Of a DNA stretch of 33,968 nt, positions 14,368 through 22,301 are shown piece after piece. How positions within the stretch are numbered: position 1 is the stretch's first letter; each line of letters opens with the position of its first letter. The notes beneath the pieces are model-generated. The model made no database searches. It saw only the letters and a list, made by a program, of their open reading frames with translations, and had not been told where the DNA came from. The position numbers and the translations under genes are program-made. The stretch is from positions 1 through 33,968 of the forward strand of contig JAGLUN010000061.1 of the NCBI GenBank assembly GCA_023134705.1, in the 5' to 3' direction. This stretch comes from Candidatus Omnitrophota bacterium (GTDB lineage: Bacteria > Omnitrophota > Gorgyraeia > Duberdicusellales > 4484-171).

Positions 14368-15393
14368 CTACCCGAAGAATATTTTCGCTATATCATACAA
14401 TTCCATATCCATTGTTTTCAATTTAGCCGTTGCTTCGTTTAACGAAACCGCGGTGATTTTAGTACCTCTCAAGGCAGTCATTGTTCCAAATTTTTCTTGT
14501 TTTACCAGATCGTAAGCCTTAACTCCGTACCTTGTCCCCAAAATTCGATCAAAAGCAGTAGGGCTTCCTCCCCGTTGAATATGGCCTAGAACAGTGACTC
14601 TTGTTTCAAAGCCTGTTTTTTCCTCGATTAAGCCCCCTAAAGCCTGTCCTATCCCGCCTAATCTTACGTGGCCAAAGGAGTCCAGTTTTTTTTCTTGAGT
14701 GAAAAGGGCATTATTAGTAAGAGTCGCTCCTTCGGATACTACCACAATACTGAATTTTTTGCCTTTTCGATGACGTTCTTTTAAAGAATTACATACGTCA
14801 TCTATATCGGTAGGTATTTCAGGAATTAAGATATAATCCGCGCCTCCGGCTATGCCCGAGTAGCCGGCAATCCATCCCGCGTGTCTGCCCATTACCTCCA
14901 CTACCATAACCCGGTTATGGGACTCAGCAGTTGTGTGTAAACGGTCAATGCAGTCCATCACGGTGTTTACTGCTGTATCAAAACCAAAAGTAAAATCTGT
15001 CGCTGAAAGATCATTGTCTATGGTTTTAGGAACACCAACGATATTAAGGCCTTCTTCATATAATTTATTTGCTACGCCTAAAGTATCTTCCCCGCCTACG
15101 GCAATAAGAGCATCCAGTCCTAATTCTTTAAAATTTTCATGGAGGATTTTAGAGCCGTTGTCCTGTTTATAAGGGTTAGTACGGGAAGTACCCAGCATCG
15201 TTCCCCCTTTATGAAGTATCCCTGATACGGAAAATTGGTCGAGAGGCATAACATCTTTTTCTAATAGCCCTTTCCAGCCATACTTTATTCCAAGGACTTC
15301 ATCTCCGGAATTATCTGCTTTTCTTACTACTGCTCTTATAACCGGATTTAACCCCGGGCAGTCACCACCCCCTGTAAGAATCCCTATTTTCAT
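14368..15393 (-). CDS. pfkA: 6-phosphofructokinase, probably pyrophosphate-dependent
   Basis: A 341-residue phosphofructokinase. GGGDCPGLNPVIRAVVRK is the N-terminal phosphate-donor loop. The two residues that separate donor types read as the PPi form: GGEDT has Asp where ATP enzymes have Gly104 (E. coli numbering), and VPKTIDND has Lys where ATP enzymes have Gly124. The catalytic aspartate in TIDND and the fructose-6-phosphate segments (EVMGRHAGWIAGYSG, LGHIQRGGSPTAFDR) are intact. Such enzymes are often reversible. A strong GGAGGT site lies before the ATG. A short hairpin (CCGCCT...AGGCGG, 15429-15457) sits in the leader. First gene of its operon. Confidence 0.93.
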   Translation of the reverse strand: MKIGILTGGGDCPGLNPVIRAVVRKADNSGDEVLGIKYGWKGLLEKDVMPLDQFSVSGILHKGGTMLGTSRTNPYKQDNGSKILHENFKELGLDALIAVGGEDTLGVANKLYEEGLNIVGVPKTIDNDLSATDFTFGFDTAVNTVMDCIDRLHTTAESHNRVMVVEVMGRHAGWIAGYSGIAGGADYILIPEIPTDIDDVCNSLKERHRKGKKFSIVVVSEGATLTNNALFTQEKKLDSFGHVRLGGIGQALGGLIEEKTGFETRVTVLGHIQRGGSPTAFDRILGTRYGVKAYDLVKQEKFGTMTALRGTKITAVSLNEATAKLKTMDMELYDIAKIFFG

Positions 15394-15636
15394 CGGTTTA
15401 CCTCCTTCACTCTTTTCTCTAAACTCCTCCGCCTACGTAATAAATTTTATTTAGGCGGAAATCACTCTTTATTTTTGACAGGATTAACTGGATAAAATTT
15501 TATATTTAACCACAGAGAAAACAAATTGTCTACCATAGGCTTCTCCAAAGCGGATCCGCCTGTAGGCGGAAGATCCGCCGGAGGCGAATCAGCTTGCCCG
15601 CCTCTGGAGGGCCTTTGTTCTGCGTACAACTATCCC
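15394..15636. repeat. Intergenic region with GGCGG palindromes and a GACAGGATTAAC word
   Basis: No gene. Next to pfkA is CCGCCT...AGGCGG (15429-15457), a 6-bp stem around an AT-rich loop. At 15477-15493 is GACAGGATTAACTGGAT, a word repeated at 20992, 25029 and 25261. From 15550 to 15619 lies a compound palindromic cluster (CGGATCCGCCTGTAGGCGG, GATCCGCCGGAGGCG, GCCCGCCTCTGGAGGGC) related to those at 10618 and 28055. It separates the pfkA operon from the end of the amaP operon. Confidence 0.7.
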
Positions 15637-16215
15637 CTAATAATTCCTATAAGGCACTTCCGGCTCTACGTCGATTAAATTTTTTTTAGCCGCGAAAGCG
15701 AACTTTTTTATCTCCAGACTAACCTTAACCTCTCCTTGTTCGTTTAACATCGCTTCAATCTTCTTTTTTACTTTTGCTTGAATTGCCGTGCTAAACTCCG
15801 CCAGATTAACTTCGCAATTTAAAGCTCCTTTTATTAAGACCTCTATGCCTTTGCGGTTGACTTTTACTCGAGGCTTAATATGGACAAATTCTTTTTTCCC
15901 CTGAAGCATTTTCTTTACCATATCCTCTATAGCCGATAAACTAATTCTTACCATTCCTTCGGGAGTCTGGAAATTTATTGATTTTTCCCGGCGTACACCT
16001 TTGAATAATCTTTTTACAAATACCAGACAGGATAAAATTATTAAAAGTCCTGTCCAAGCAAAGGCGATACCCGAGTAAAGGTCTGTTAAGACATAGTTTT
16101 CCATAAATGAGGAAATGATTTGTATTGCTCTGAAGTAATCAGAATACAGCCAGATTATGAGAGCGCCCAGGGAAAACGAAACCAAGACATAAATACAAAC
16201 GGCAACTAAAAACAT
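15637..16215 (-). CDS. amaP: AmaP-like alkaline shock response membrane anchor protein
   Basis: A 192-residue membrane protein. Two hydrophobic helices lie at about residues 3-25 and 50-70 (FAWTGLLIILSCLVFVKRLF), followed by an Asp23/Gls24-like cytoplasmic region (EGMVRISLSAIEDMVKKML, GIEVLIKGALNCEVNLAEFSTAIQAKVKKKI). In Firmicutes AmaP anchors Asp23 to the membrane. Here the Asp23-family gene is 2 bp upstream, so the pair is expected to interact. An AGGGGAGG site precedes the ATG. It is the last gene of a nine-gene operon. Confidence 0.85.
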   Translation of the reverse strand: MFLVAVCIYVLVSFSLGALIIWLYSDYFRAIQIISSFMENYVLTDLYSGIAFAWTGLLIILSCLVFVKRLFKGVRREKSINFQTPEGMVRISLSAIEDMVKKMLQGKKEFVHIKPRVKVNRKGIEVLIKGALNCEVNLAEFSTAIQAKVKKKIEAMLNEQGEVKVSLEIKKFAFAAKKNLIDVEPEVPYRNY

Positions 16216-16217
16216 AT

Positions 16218-16568
16218 TTACCTCCCCTCTATTTCTTTTATCTTGACGTCCACGCTAAGAGCATCTATATTTAACGTTTCAAGTAACCGGGCAGTTACCT
16301 TTTTTTGGATTTCGTAAGCTACCTCTACGGCATTAGTATTATAATCCACTACAACCGGTAAAGATAATTTCATCTCTTTGCCTTCATTCAGGAGAATTTT
16401 TGTTCCTGCCTCCCTGAACAGGCTTGACATTTTCCCGAATAATCCGCAACACTCAGCACCGACCTTTTTCACTCCTTTCACTTCTTTTGCTGCCAGCTCC
16501 GCGGCTTGGAAAATGACCTTGCGATGGATTTGTATCTGCCCGTATTCTGAACTTAAATTTTTATTCAT
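16218..16568 (-). CDS. Asp23/Gls24 family envelope stress protein
   Basis: A 116-residue Asp23/Gls24 domain protein. YGQIQIHRKVIFQAAELAAKEVKGVKKV is the family's N-terminal signature, followed by LPVVVDYNTNAVEVAYEIQKKVTARLLE. There is no signal peptide. It is predicted to sit at the membrane through AmaP, encoded 2 bp downstream. Asp23-type genes often neighbour accBC, nusB and related housekeeping genes, as here with accC (4-bp overlap). A GGGAGG site precedes the ATG. Confidence 0.9.
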   Translation of the reverse strand: MNKNLSSEYGQIQIHRKVIFQAAELAAKEVKGVKKVGAECCGLFGKMSSLFREAGTKILLNEGKEMKLSLPVVVDYNTNAVEVAYEIQKKVTARLLETLNIDALSVDVKIKEIEGR

Positions 16569-17914
16569 TCTTCCTCCCGGCTTATGAATTTCTTAAGAAA
16601 ATCCGTATTGTAAATGCCTCGTCTGAAATCGGAATCATTTATAATCTTCCGGCAAAAAGACACCGTGGTTTTATTGGGTTCAATAAGTAATTCACCCAAA
16701 GCCCTGTCCATCTTTTGCAAGGTTTCTTTTCTTGTTTTACCTTTGGTTATAATTTTCGCGATTAAAGAATCATAGTTAGGCGGTACAGTGTATCCCGCGT
16801 AAACGTGTGTATCTACCCTTACGTCTTTACCCCCGGGGAAATAGCAAAACTCAATCCTGCCGGCAGAGGGGATAAAGTTGTTCTCGGAATCCTCAGCATT
16901 TATCCGGCATTCTATCGCGGTGCCTTCAAACGAAATTTCATTCTGTTTTATTTTTAATTTCTCTCCCGCGGCCATACTGATTTGAAGCTTCACCAGATCC
17001 ACTCCGGTTATCTCCTCGGTCACGGGATGTTCAACCTGAATCCTTGTATTCATCTCTATAAAATAAAAATGTTCATTATCAAGGAGGAATTCTACTGTCC
17101 CTACACTGGTATAGTGAATGTCTTTGATAACTTTACTCACCATTTCTCCTAAATTTGCCCTCAACTTATTGTTAAGGGCAGGAGAAGGAGCCTCTTCTAT
17201 TAATTTCTGGTGTCTTCTCTGGATACTGCAGTCTCTTTCGCCCAGATGAATGACATTCCCGTAATTATCAGCGGCAATTTGGACTTCTATGTGCCTCGGA
17301 CGTTCTAAAAATTTTTCCATGTAAATCTGAGAATCACCAAAAGCTAATTCTGCTTCGGCCTGGGCGTTCATAAAAGCACTTACTAATCTTACGTCACTAT
17401 GACATATTCTCATCCCTCTACCCCCGCCTCCTGCTTTTGCTTTAAGTATAACCGGATAACTTAACTTCTTAGCTAAGGAAACAGCTTCTTCTTTAGATGC
17501 CAGTACCTTTTTGCTGCCGGGAATCAAAGAAAGCCCGGCTTTGCTCACAGTTTCCCTGGCTTTTACTTTATCTCCCATAAGGCGCATATTTTCCGCGGAG
17601 GGGCCGATAAATTTAATCCCGCAAGATTCGCAAACTTCGGCAAAATAAGGATTTTCCGCTAAAAATCCATATCCGGGATGAATAGCCTCACTGTCAGTAA
17701 TTTCAGCAGCGCTTATTATACTGGAAATATTCAAATAACTTTCATGGGGAGGGGCTTTTCCAATACAAACAGTTTCATCGGCTAACTCCAGATGAAAAGA
17801 ATTCTTATCCGCCTCAGAATATACGGCTACCGTATTTATGCCTAACTCTTTGCAGGCTCTAATAATCCGTACAGCAATTTCTCCCCGGTTAGCAATAAGA
17901 ATTTTTGAAAACAT
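16565..17914 (-). CDS. accC: Acetyl-CoA carboxylase, biotin carboxylase subunit
   Basis: Carboxylates biotin on AccB using ATP and bicarbonate, the first step of malonyl-CoA synthesis. The 449-residue length is normal. It begins MFSKILIANRGEIAVRIIRA, carries the glycine-rich ATP loop KAGGGGRGMRI, and the ATP-grasp metal and catalytic stretch FIEMNTRIQVEHPVTE. The C-terminal biotin carboxylase domain (ECRINAEDSENNFIPSAGRI) is present. It lies 9 bp after accB and overlaps the Asp23 gene by 4 bp. accA and accD are not in this window, so a different carboxyltransferase partner cannot be excluded. Confidence 0.96.
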   Translation of the reverse strand: MFSKILIANRGEIAVRIIRACKELGINTVAVYSEADKNSFHLELADETVCIGKAPPHESYLNISSIISAAEITDSEAIHPGYGFLAENPYFAEVCESCGIKFIGPSAENMRLMGDKVKARETVSKAGLSLIPGSKKVLASKEEAVSLAKKLSYPVILKAKAGGGGRGMRICHSDVRLVSAFMNAQAEAELAFGDSQIYMEKFLERPRHIEVQIAADNYGNVIHLGERDCSIQRRHQKLIEEAPSPALNNKLRANLGEMVSKVIKDIHYTSVGTVEFLLDNEHFYFIEMNTRIQVEHPVTEEITGVDLVKLQISMAAGEKLKIKQNEISFEGTAIECRINAEDSENNFIPSAGRIEFCYFPGGKDVRVDTHVYAGYTVPPNYDSLIAKIITKGKTRKETLQKMDRALGELLIEPNKTTVSFCRKIINDSDFRRGIYNTDFLKKFISREEE

Positions 17915-17923
17915 TTTTAATTT

Positions 17924-18355
17924 TTAATTCGGTTTAATCAAGAACAGAGGCTCACCAAATTCTACCGGAGCCCCGTTTTCCACAAAAATTTTTACGATTT
18001 TACCGCTTATTTCAGCTTTAATTTCATTCATGAGTTTCATTGCTTCAAGAATGCACATTATGTCGCCGGAATTTATATTATCGCCGATATTCACAAAGGG
18101 TTTTACTCCGGGTGATGGTGAGCGATAGAATATTCCAACCATGGGAGATTTCATCTCAATCCCCTCTTCGTCTTTTGATTTTTCTTCTTTTTCTGAAATT
18201 CGCGGAGCAGCGGCATCTTTAGAAGAGATTATCACCGGCTGTTCAGGCGAAAATTTCTTTAGTTTTACTCTTTTTCCTTTCTCTTCTATTTCTAATTCAC
18301 AAAGCTCATTATCATCCATAAATTTAATGAATTGCTTTAATTTCTTTAGGTCCAT
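17924..18355 (-). CDS. accB: Acetyl-CoA carboxylase biotin carboxyl carrier protein
   Basis: A 143-residue carrier. The C-terminal biotinyl domain has EAMKLMNEI, whose lysine is biotinylated, and the protruding-thumb stretch FYRSPSPGVKPFVNIGD that marks AccB of acetyl-CoA carboxylase. The N-terminal helical part (LKKLKQFIKFMDDNELCELEIEEKGKRVKLKK) and a short charged linker match the family. It sits 32 bp after efp and 9 bp before accC, a widespread efp-accB-accC order. Confidence 0.96.
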   Translation of the reverse strand: MDLKKLKQFIKFMDDNELCELEIEEKGKRVKLKKFSPEQPVIISSKDAAAPRISEKEEKSKDEEGIEMKSPMVGIFYRSPSPGVKPFVNIGDNINSGDIMCILEAMKLMNEIKAEISGKIVKIFVENGAPVEFGEPLFLIKPN

Positions 18356-18387
18356 TTCATACCCCCTTCAGGTTCTTATTTAATCTA

Positions 18388-18948
18388 TCAGGCTCTTCCT
18401 AAATATTCTTTCGTTCGTGTATCGATTTTGATAATTTCCCCGGTATTTATAAAAAGCGGGACATTAACAATTAATCCTGTTTCCAGCGTCGCTGACTTTG
18501 TTCCCATTTTTACCGTATTTCCCCTGAATCCCGGTTGGGTTTCGGTTACTTTTAGGTTTAAAGATAAAGGTAGTTCTAAATTGATCAGTTTATTATCATA
18601 AAAAAGGCCGGTGAGTTCTAAATTATCTTTTAACCAGATAATTCTGTCTTCGATTTTCGATTCATCGATTATCAGGTCATCATAGGTTTCCAAATCAAGA
18701 AAGTGATAAATCTGCTCTTGAGTATAACTGTATTGAAGTTTTCGCTTTTCAATGAAAGCTTCTTCTATTTTGTCAGAATCTCTTAGGGTATATTCTATAA
18801 TTTGAGAAGTTTTTACGTTTTTCAATTTTGCCCGGCAGAAAGCGGAACCCCTGCCTAATTTGGCGTGCTCGCATCCTACAATCGTAAAAAGCGTCTCATT
18901 GTAAATTATGTTCATTCCCGGTTTTAAGCTACCGATAGGAATCCCCAT
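18388..18948 (-). CDS. efp: Translation elongation factor P
   Basis: Relieves ribosome stalling at consecutive prolines. The 186-residue, three-domain protein shows SLKPGMNIIYNETLFTIV at the N-terminus and the family C-terminal stretch TGLIVNVPLFINTGEIIKIDTRTKEYLGRA. The modification loop reads HAKLGRGSAFCRAKLKN, so its tip residue is Arg33 rather than the lysine modified by EpmA/B or 5-aminopentanol pathways. A KLGRGGA loop is also known in Thermus EF-P. It overlaps the M24 peptidase gene by 20 bp and precedes accB. Confidence 0.96.
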   Translation of the reverse strand: MGIPIGSLKPGMNIIYNETLFTIVGCEHAKLGRGSAFCRAKLKNVKTSQIIEYTLRDSDKIEEAFIEKRKLQYSYTQEQIYHFLDLETYDDLIIDESKIEDRIIWLKDNLELTGLFYDNKLINLELPLSLNLKVTETQPGFRGNTVKMGTKSATLETGLIVNVPLFINTGEIIKIDTRTKEYLGRA

Positions 18949-19990
18949 CTATCACCTCTGCTCCGTTCTTACGTATAATAACTATGCTTTCTAATCTTAT
19001 TCCGAATTTGCCGGGAAGATAAACAGCCGGTTCGATAGTTAATACCATATTCTCTTTTAATACTTCCCGGTTATAAGGATTCAGAAACGGTTTCTCATGT
19101 ACAGATATGCCTATTCCATGTCCCAGGCCATGGCCAAAATATCTGCCCATTTTATTTTTTTCAATAAGATCCCGCGCGGCCCGGTCTAATTCTTTTGCCT
19201 CTAAGCCCGGTTTAATTTTTTTAATCGCCAGGGATTGCGCTTTTTTTATAAGGTCGTAAATTTTTTTCATGTGAATAGGAATTTTACCCGAAAAAAATAT
19301 TCTTGTCAAGTCCGAGCAGTATCCAGAACTCATTGCCCCAGAGTCAATTAGGGACATCTTGTCCCGGCCTAATCTTTGACCGCAGGGAAGATGATGAGGA
19401 ACTGAAGAATTCCGGCCAAAAGCCACAATCGGTGGAAAAGCGACTTTATTATCCCCTTTCAACTTCAAAAATTTTTCTAATTCCAGCGAGATCTGTTTTT
19501 CGGAAAGCCCGCTATCAATCAATTCTTCCACGAATTCAAATCCTTGTAAAGTAATTTTTGTCGCTTCTTTTATGAATTTAATTTCTTTTTCATCCTTAAT
19601 AGATCTCAAATCCGCTACCAAATCGGTTGTTTTTACAAAGTTAATATTCCTGTTGGTCACACATTTTTTAAGCAACTTATATTCTAAGAAAGTCAAATGC
19701 TTTGCTTCGAACCCCAGTTTCTTAATGCCCAGATTTTTTGCCCCTTTCGCTACGGCTTCGAAAAGATTTTCCTTAACAAGTTTTGTCTTCCATAAACTAA
19801 TTTCTTCGGCTTCTTCAGCATAAATAAAATTGGTGAAATAAATGTTTTCATAAGGATTTAAAAGCAAATATCCTTCCGCTTGCCGGAAACCGGATAAATA
19901 GCGAATATTAGAAGGAGATGATAAAAGCAGAGCGTCCAGCCCTGTTTTCTCTATTAACTTTAAACATTTCTTAATTCTGTTTTTTTTCAC
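18929..19990 (-). CDS. M24 family Xaa-Pro peptidase
   Basis: A 353-residue aminopeptidase P/prolidase-type enzyme with a pita-bread fold. The N-terminal creatinase-like domain (about 1-125) is followed by the catalytic domain with metal ligands in LIDSGAMSSGYCSDLTR (two Asp), GHGLGHGIGISVHE (His), TIEPAVYLPGKFG (Glu) and IRLESIVII (Glu). It removes residues before proline or cleaves Xaa-Pro dipeptides. The start is a GTG at 19990, lying 20 bp inside aroQ. It sits next to efp, an arrangement common in bacteria. Confidence 0.92.
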   Translation of the reverse strand: MKKNRIKKCLKLIEKTGLDALLLSSPSNIRYLSGFRQAEGYLLLNPYENIYFTNFIYAEEAEEISLWKTKLVKENLFEAVAKGAKNLGIKKLGFEAKHLTFLEYKLLKKCVTNRNINFVKTTDLVADLRSIKDEKEIKFIKEATKITLQGFEFVEELIDSGLSEKQISLELEKFLKLKGDNKVAFPPIVAFGRNSSVPHHLPCGQRLGRDKMSLIDSGAMSSGYCSDLTRIFFSGKIPIHMKKIYDLIKKAQSLAIKKIKPGLEAKELDRAARDLIEKNKMGRYFGHGLGHGIGISVHEKPFLNPYNREVLKENMVLTIEPAVYLPGKFGIRLESIVIIRKNGAEVIDGDSYR

Positions 19991-20423
19991 TTAGAAAAGC
20001 TTTTGCCGCTCTTAAAGCAAGATAATAGCTATATTTTCCCAGCCCGTTTATTGTGCCTAAAACTACATCAGAAATTAACGATTTCTTCCGGAAATCTTCT
20101 CGTTTATAGATATTGGAGATATGGACTTCGATTGTTGCAACTTCCGCGGCTAAAATAGCGTCTCTTATCGCTACAGATGTATGAGTATAACCCGCGGGAT
20201 TAATTATTAAAAAATTATAATCAGCTTTGGTAATTCTATCTACTATATCGCCTTCGGAATTTGATTGAAAGTTTTCCAGGGTTAAACCTGAACTTTTTGC
20301 CTGTTTTTTAAGAGCGCTATTTAAATCGTTCAAAGTAATCTTCCCGTATATTTTTGTTTCCCTTTTCCCCAAAAGATGTAAGTTAGGGCCGTTAATCACT
20401 AAGACTTTATTCTTTTTCTTCAT
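19971..20423 (-). CDS. aroQ: Type II 3-dehydroquinate dehydratase
   Basis: Third shikimate enzyme, dehydrating 3-dehydroquinate. Motifs are [18 protein letters not shown] (catalytic Tyr), [29 protein letters not shown] and [17 protein letters not shown], all typical of the small type II dodecameric enzyme. The ORF track begins at a TTG (20441). I prefer the ATG at 20423, which has a strong GAGGAGG site 9 nt upstream and leaves a normal 150-residue protein. That ATG lies 17 bp inside the upstream Trm112-like gene. Confidence 0.94.
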   Translation of the reverse strand: MKKKNKVLVINGPNLHLLGKRETKIYGKITLNDLNSALKKQAKSSGLTLENFQSNSEGDIVDRITKADYNFLIINPAGYTHTSVAIRDAILAAEVATIEVHISNIYKREDFRKKSLISDVVLGTINGLGKYSYYLALRAAKAFLSEKKQN

Positions 20424-20577
20424 CAATTTCCGCCTCCTCAATCAACATTACCGGTATGTCGTCTTTTATAGGATACGATTTTTTGCATTTTACGCAAACC
20501 AAACGGTTATTTTTTAAAACCAGATCACCTTTGCATGCCGGGCAAGCTAAGATTTTTAATAATTCCTCATCAATCAT
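20407..20577 (-). CDS. Trm112-like zinc-ribbon protein
   Basis: A 56-residue gene missing from the ORF track. The product starts [19 protein letters not shown] and continues [24 protein letters not shown]. The two CxxC pairs and the YPIxDDIPVML ending are characteristic of the Trm112/YcaR family of small zinc ribbons, which act as partners of methyltransferases or have unknown roles. It overlaps the DUF1844 stop by 4 bp (ATGA) and the aroQ start by 17 bp, and its own 3' end carries the aroQ ribosome-binding site. Confidence 0.88.
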   Translation of the reverse strand: MIDEELLKILACPACKGDLVLKNNRLVCVKCKKSYPIKDDIPVMLIEEAEIDEEKE

Positions 20578-20918
20578 TTCTCTTTCTCCTTTGCCTTTAC
20601 GTACATCAGACGCAGATTAAATAACGATTCTTCCAGCAGTTTTTCTTCATCGTCAACCAGATTCCCTTTTGTTTTTTCTTTGATTATTTCCAGAGTATCG
20701 ATTAAAAACCGTGCCTGCGCCGTGTTAGATTCGGTTTTTTTTGTGACTGGATTCTCTAAACTCCCTAACGCAATCATTGCCTGCATGCTTAGTGAAGAAA
20801 TAAAAATACTAAACGTAGGTTTGTGATAAGGTTCATTCGAATCCTGCGCTGTTTTTTTCTCAGTTTCCATCTGCGTTTTCCAATCTTCATCTACTTTTTT
20901 TTTAATTCCGTCATTCAT
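20574..20918 (-). CDS. DUF1844 family protein
   Basis: A 114-residue protein matching DUF1844, whose function is unknown. The core is [74 protein letters not shown]. The ORF track starts at 20960. I choose the ATG at 20918 (MNDGIKKK) because AGGAGG lies 6 nt before it. It heads a nine-gene operon running to amaP. No promoter of good quality was found; a TTGACA at about 20950 has no properly spaced -10 box. Confidence 0.85.
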   Translation of the reverse strand: MNDGIKKKVDEDWKTQMETEKKTAQDSNEPYHKPTFSIFISSLSMQAMIALGSLENPVTKKTESNTAQARFLIDTLEIIKEKTKGNLVDDEEKLLEESLFNLRLMYVKAKEKEK

Positions 20919-21326
20919 ATTTTTCCTCCTTTTATGCGCGTTGGTATTGTCAAACTCCAAAAAACAAATCCCTCCGCCACCGTTTATTTTCGACAGGATG
21001 AACAGGATTTACAAGATTATTGTAGTTATTTAATTTAATCCGGTTAATTAAGCTTGTTTTTTCTAAATCAGCCTGCTGGTTTTTTTACCACGAAGTTCAC
21101 GAAGGCTGTTTACTATAGCCAACCACACGAAGATTTTAATAAAATAAATATTTTTATATCCTTCTTTTCTTCTTCGTGCCCTTCGTGGTAAAAGATTCTC
21201 TTTATTTTCTAAATATCTTTTTTATTATTTTTATCCCATATCTCCCTTTTTTACACTATCTATCTTTTCCATTCTCTATTTTCTATCTTCGATTTTCCAG
21301 AATCTGAAGCTTGATATCTGTCTCAC
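20919..21326. repeat. Intergenic region with a 109-bp inverted-repeat element
   Basis: No gene. The word GACAGGATGAACAGGAT lies at 20992-21008. At 21084-21192 is an element bounded by 21-bp inverted repeats (TTTACCACGAAGTTCACGAAG and CTTCGTGCCCTTCGTGGTAAA, two mismatches). A second copy of identical length is at 25117-25225. The remainder (21235-21320) consists of TTCTATCTTCGATTTTCC-type words that also occur near 11045 and 22190. Confidence 0.75.
21084..21192. repeat. ACCACGAAG inverted-repeat element, copy 1
   Basis: Terminal 21-bp inverted repeats match at 19 positions. The interior is AT-rich (AATAAAATAAATATTTTTAT) and shared with copy 2. There is no coding capacity. The size and structure resemble a miniature non-autonomous element, but no target-site duplication is evident. 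Confidence 0.75.
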
Positions 21327-22130
21327 TCACGAAATGACCGCGCCTAAATATCCTACTACCGAGCTGTAATCACCGCTGGCATCTCCGCTTGTCTGATAAA
21401 GAACAACTTCCCCTTTTTTCGCGCCCAAAAGCTTTGTAAGAATAAGCATAATCGAAACTGTGGCTGTGCCGCACATGGAAATCTTTTCTTTCTCCACTCT
21501 TCGTAAAAGGTTTTCCTCGTCCAGATTGAGAATAGTTTCAATTGCTAAGCTGTCTTTCTTTCGGGCTTGCGGCTCAGGTTCATAATGAGTCATATCTCCA
21601 CTGGCTATAATTAAAATTTCTTTCTTTTTATCTTTTATCCCTTCATAAATTTGGTTTGCGGCTTCGCGGTATATTTTTAACGGCGCGGTATTACATATTA
21701 TAGGGACAAATTTGAAATCGCCAAAAAAATATTTTAGAATAGGCAGTTCTACTTCTATGGAATGCTCGAATTTGTGAGCAGGGATATCTTCTTTTATCCA
21801 GCCGCCTTTATCTAAAATGTTTGAAGCGAGCTCCTCATCGACTTCTATCTGTCCAAAAGGAGTTATCCAGGAGCCCTGAGGATAGAGGCTGAAATACTCT
21901 CCAAATCCTGTATGATTTGGGCCTAATATAATTACCCGTTTTTTCGGAATGATTTTAGCGGCGGTAGAAACAGCGGCTCTACCGGAATAGATATATCCGG
22001 CATGAGGCATAATAGCTCCTAAAGCTTGTTTTTGGGCGGATTTTTCAGGAGTTAAATCTCTGATTAGCTTCTCTAACTCCTTAGAATTCTTAGGATAAAA
22101 TTGTCCGCTAACTGCAGGTTCCCGTATCAT
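21327..22130 (-). CDS. Memo-family protein (AmmeMemoRadiSam system protein B)
   Basis: A 267-residue Memo-like protein of the class III extradiol dioxygenase-like fold. It starts IREPAVSGQFYPKNSKELEKLI and carries MPHAGYIYSGRAAV, ILGPNHTGFGEYFSLYPQGSW, HSIEVELPILKYFF, ASGDMTHYEPE and the cysteine-containing MCGTATV. Bacterial homologues often neighbour an AMMECR1 protein and a dedicated radical SAM enzyme, but neither is adjacent here. The biochemical role is unsettled. It is transcribed alone from a near-consensus promoter at 22273-22301. Confidence 0.92.
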   Translation of the reverse strand: MIREPAVSGQFYPKNSKELEKLIRDLTPEKSAQKQALGAIMPHAGYIYSGRAAVSTAAKIIPKKRVIILGPNHTGFGEYFSLYPQGSWITPFGQIEVDEELASNILDKGGWIKEDIPAHKFEHSIEVELPILKYFFGDFKFVPIICNTAPLKIYREAANQIYEGIKDKKKEILIIASGDMTHYEPEPQARKKDSLAIETILNLDEENLLRRVEKEKISMCGTATVSIMLILTKLLGAKKGEVVLYQTSGDASGDYSSVVGYLGAVIS

Positions 22131-22272
22131 TTTATCATTGAAGATCGAAAATCGAGGATTGAACTCCGAAAATTAAATATTTATTTTCCTTCTTCTATCT
22201 TCGATTTTCGGGCGGTAAGCTCTAAAATTTATTTTAACTACCGAATAAATGCCCCAAAATCATTAGGCAATT
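22131..22272. repeat. Memo leader with inverted ATCGAAAATCG words
   Basis: The roughly 135-nt leader of the Memo gene contains GAAGATCGAAAATCGAGG (22139) and, in opposite orientation, CTTCTATCTTCGATTTTCG (22192), which could pair as an imperfect hairpin in the mRNA. The same words occur in other islands. No known riboswitch was recognised. Confidence 0.5.
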
Positions 22273-22301
22273 ACTATATCAACGATATTAATTTGTGTCA
22301 A
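22273..22301 (-). promoter_or_regulatory. Sigma-70 promoter for the Memo gene
   Basis: On the minus strand, a perfect TTGACA (22296-22301) and TATAGT (22273-22278) are 17 bp apart. The -35 box overlaps the stop codon region of the TonB-like gene. The predicted start is near 22266, about 135 nt before the ATG. Confidence 0.8.

Noticed and set aside
15394-15636. TPP riboswitch upstream of the pfkA-thiC operon
   Set aside because: I could not find the conserved CUGAGA and ACCUGAUCUGG-type blocks in the leader. Only palindromic repeats are present.
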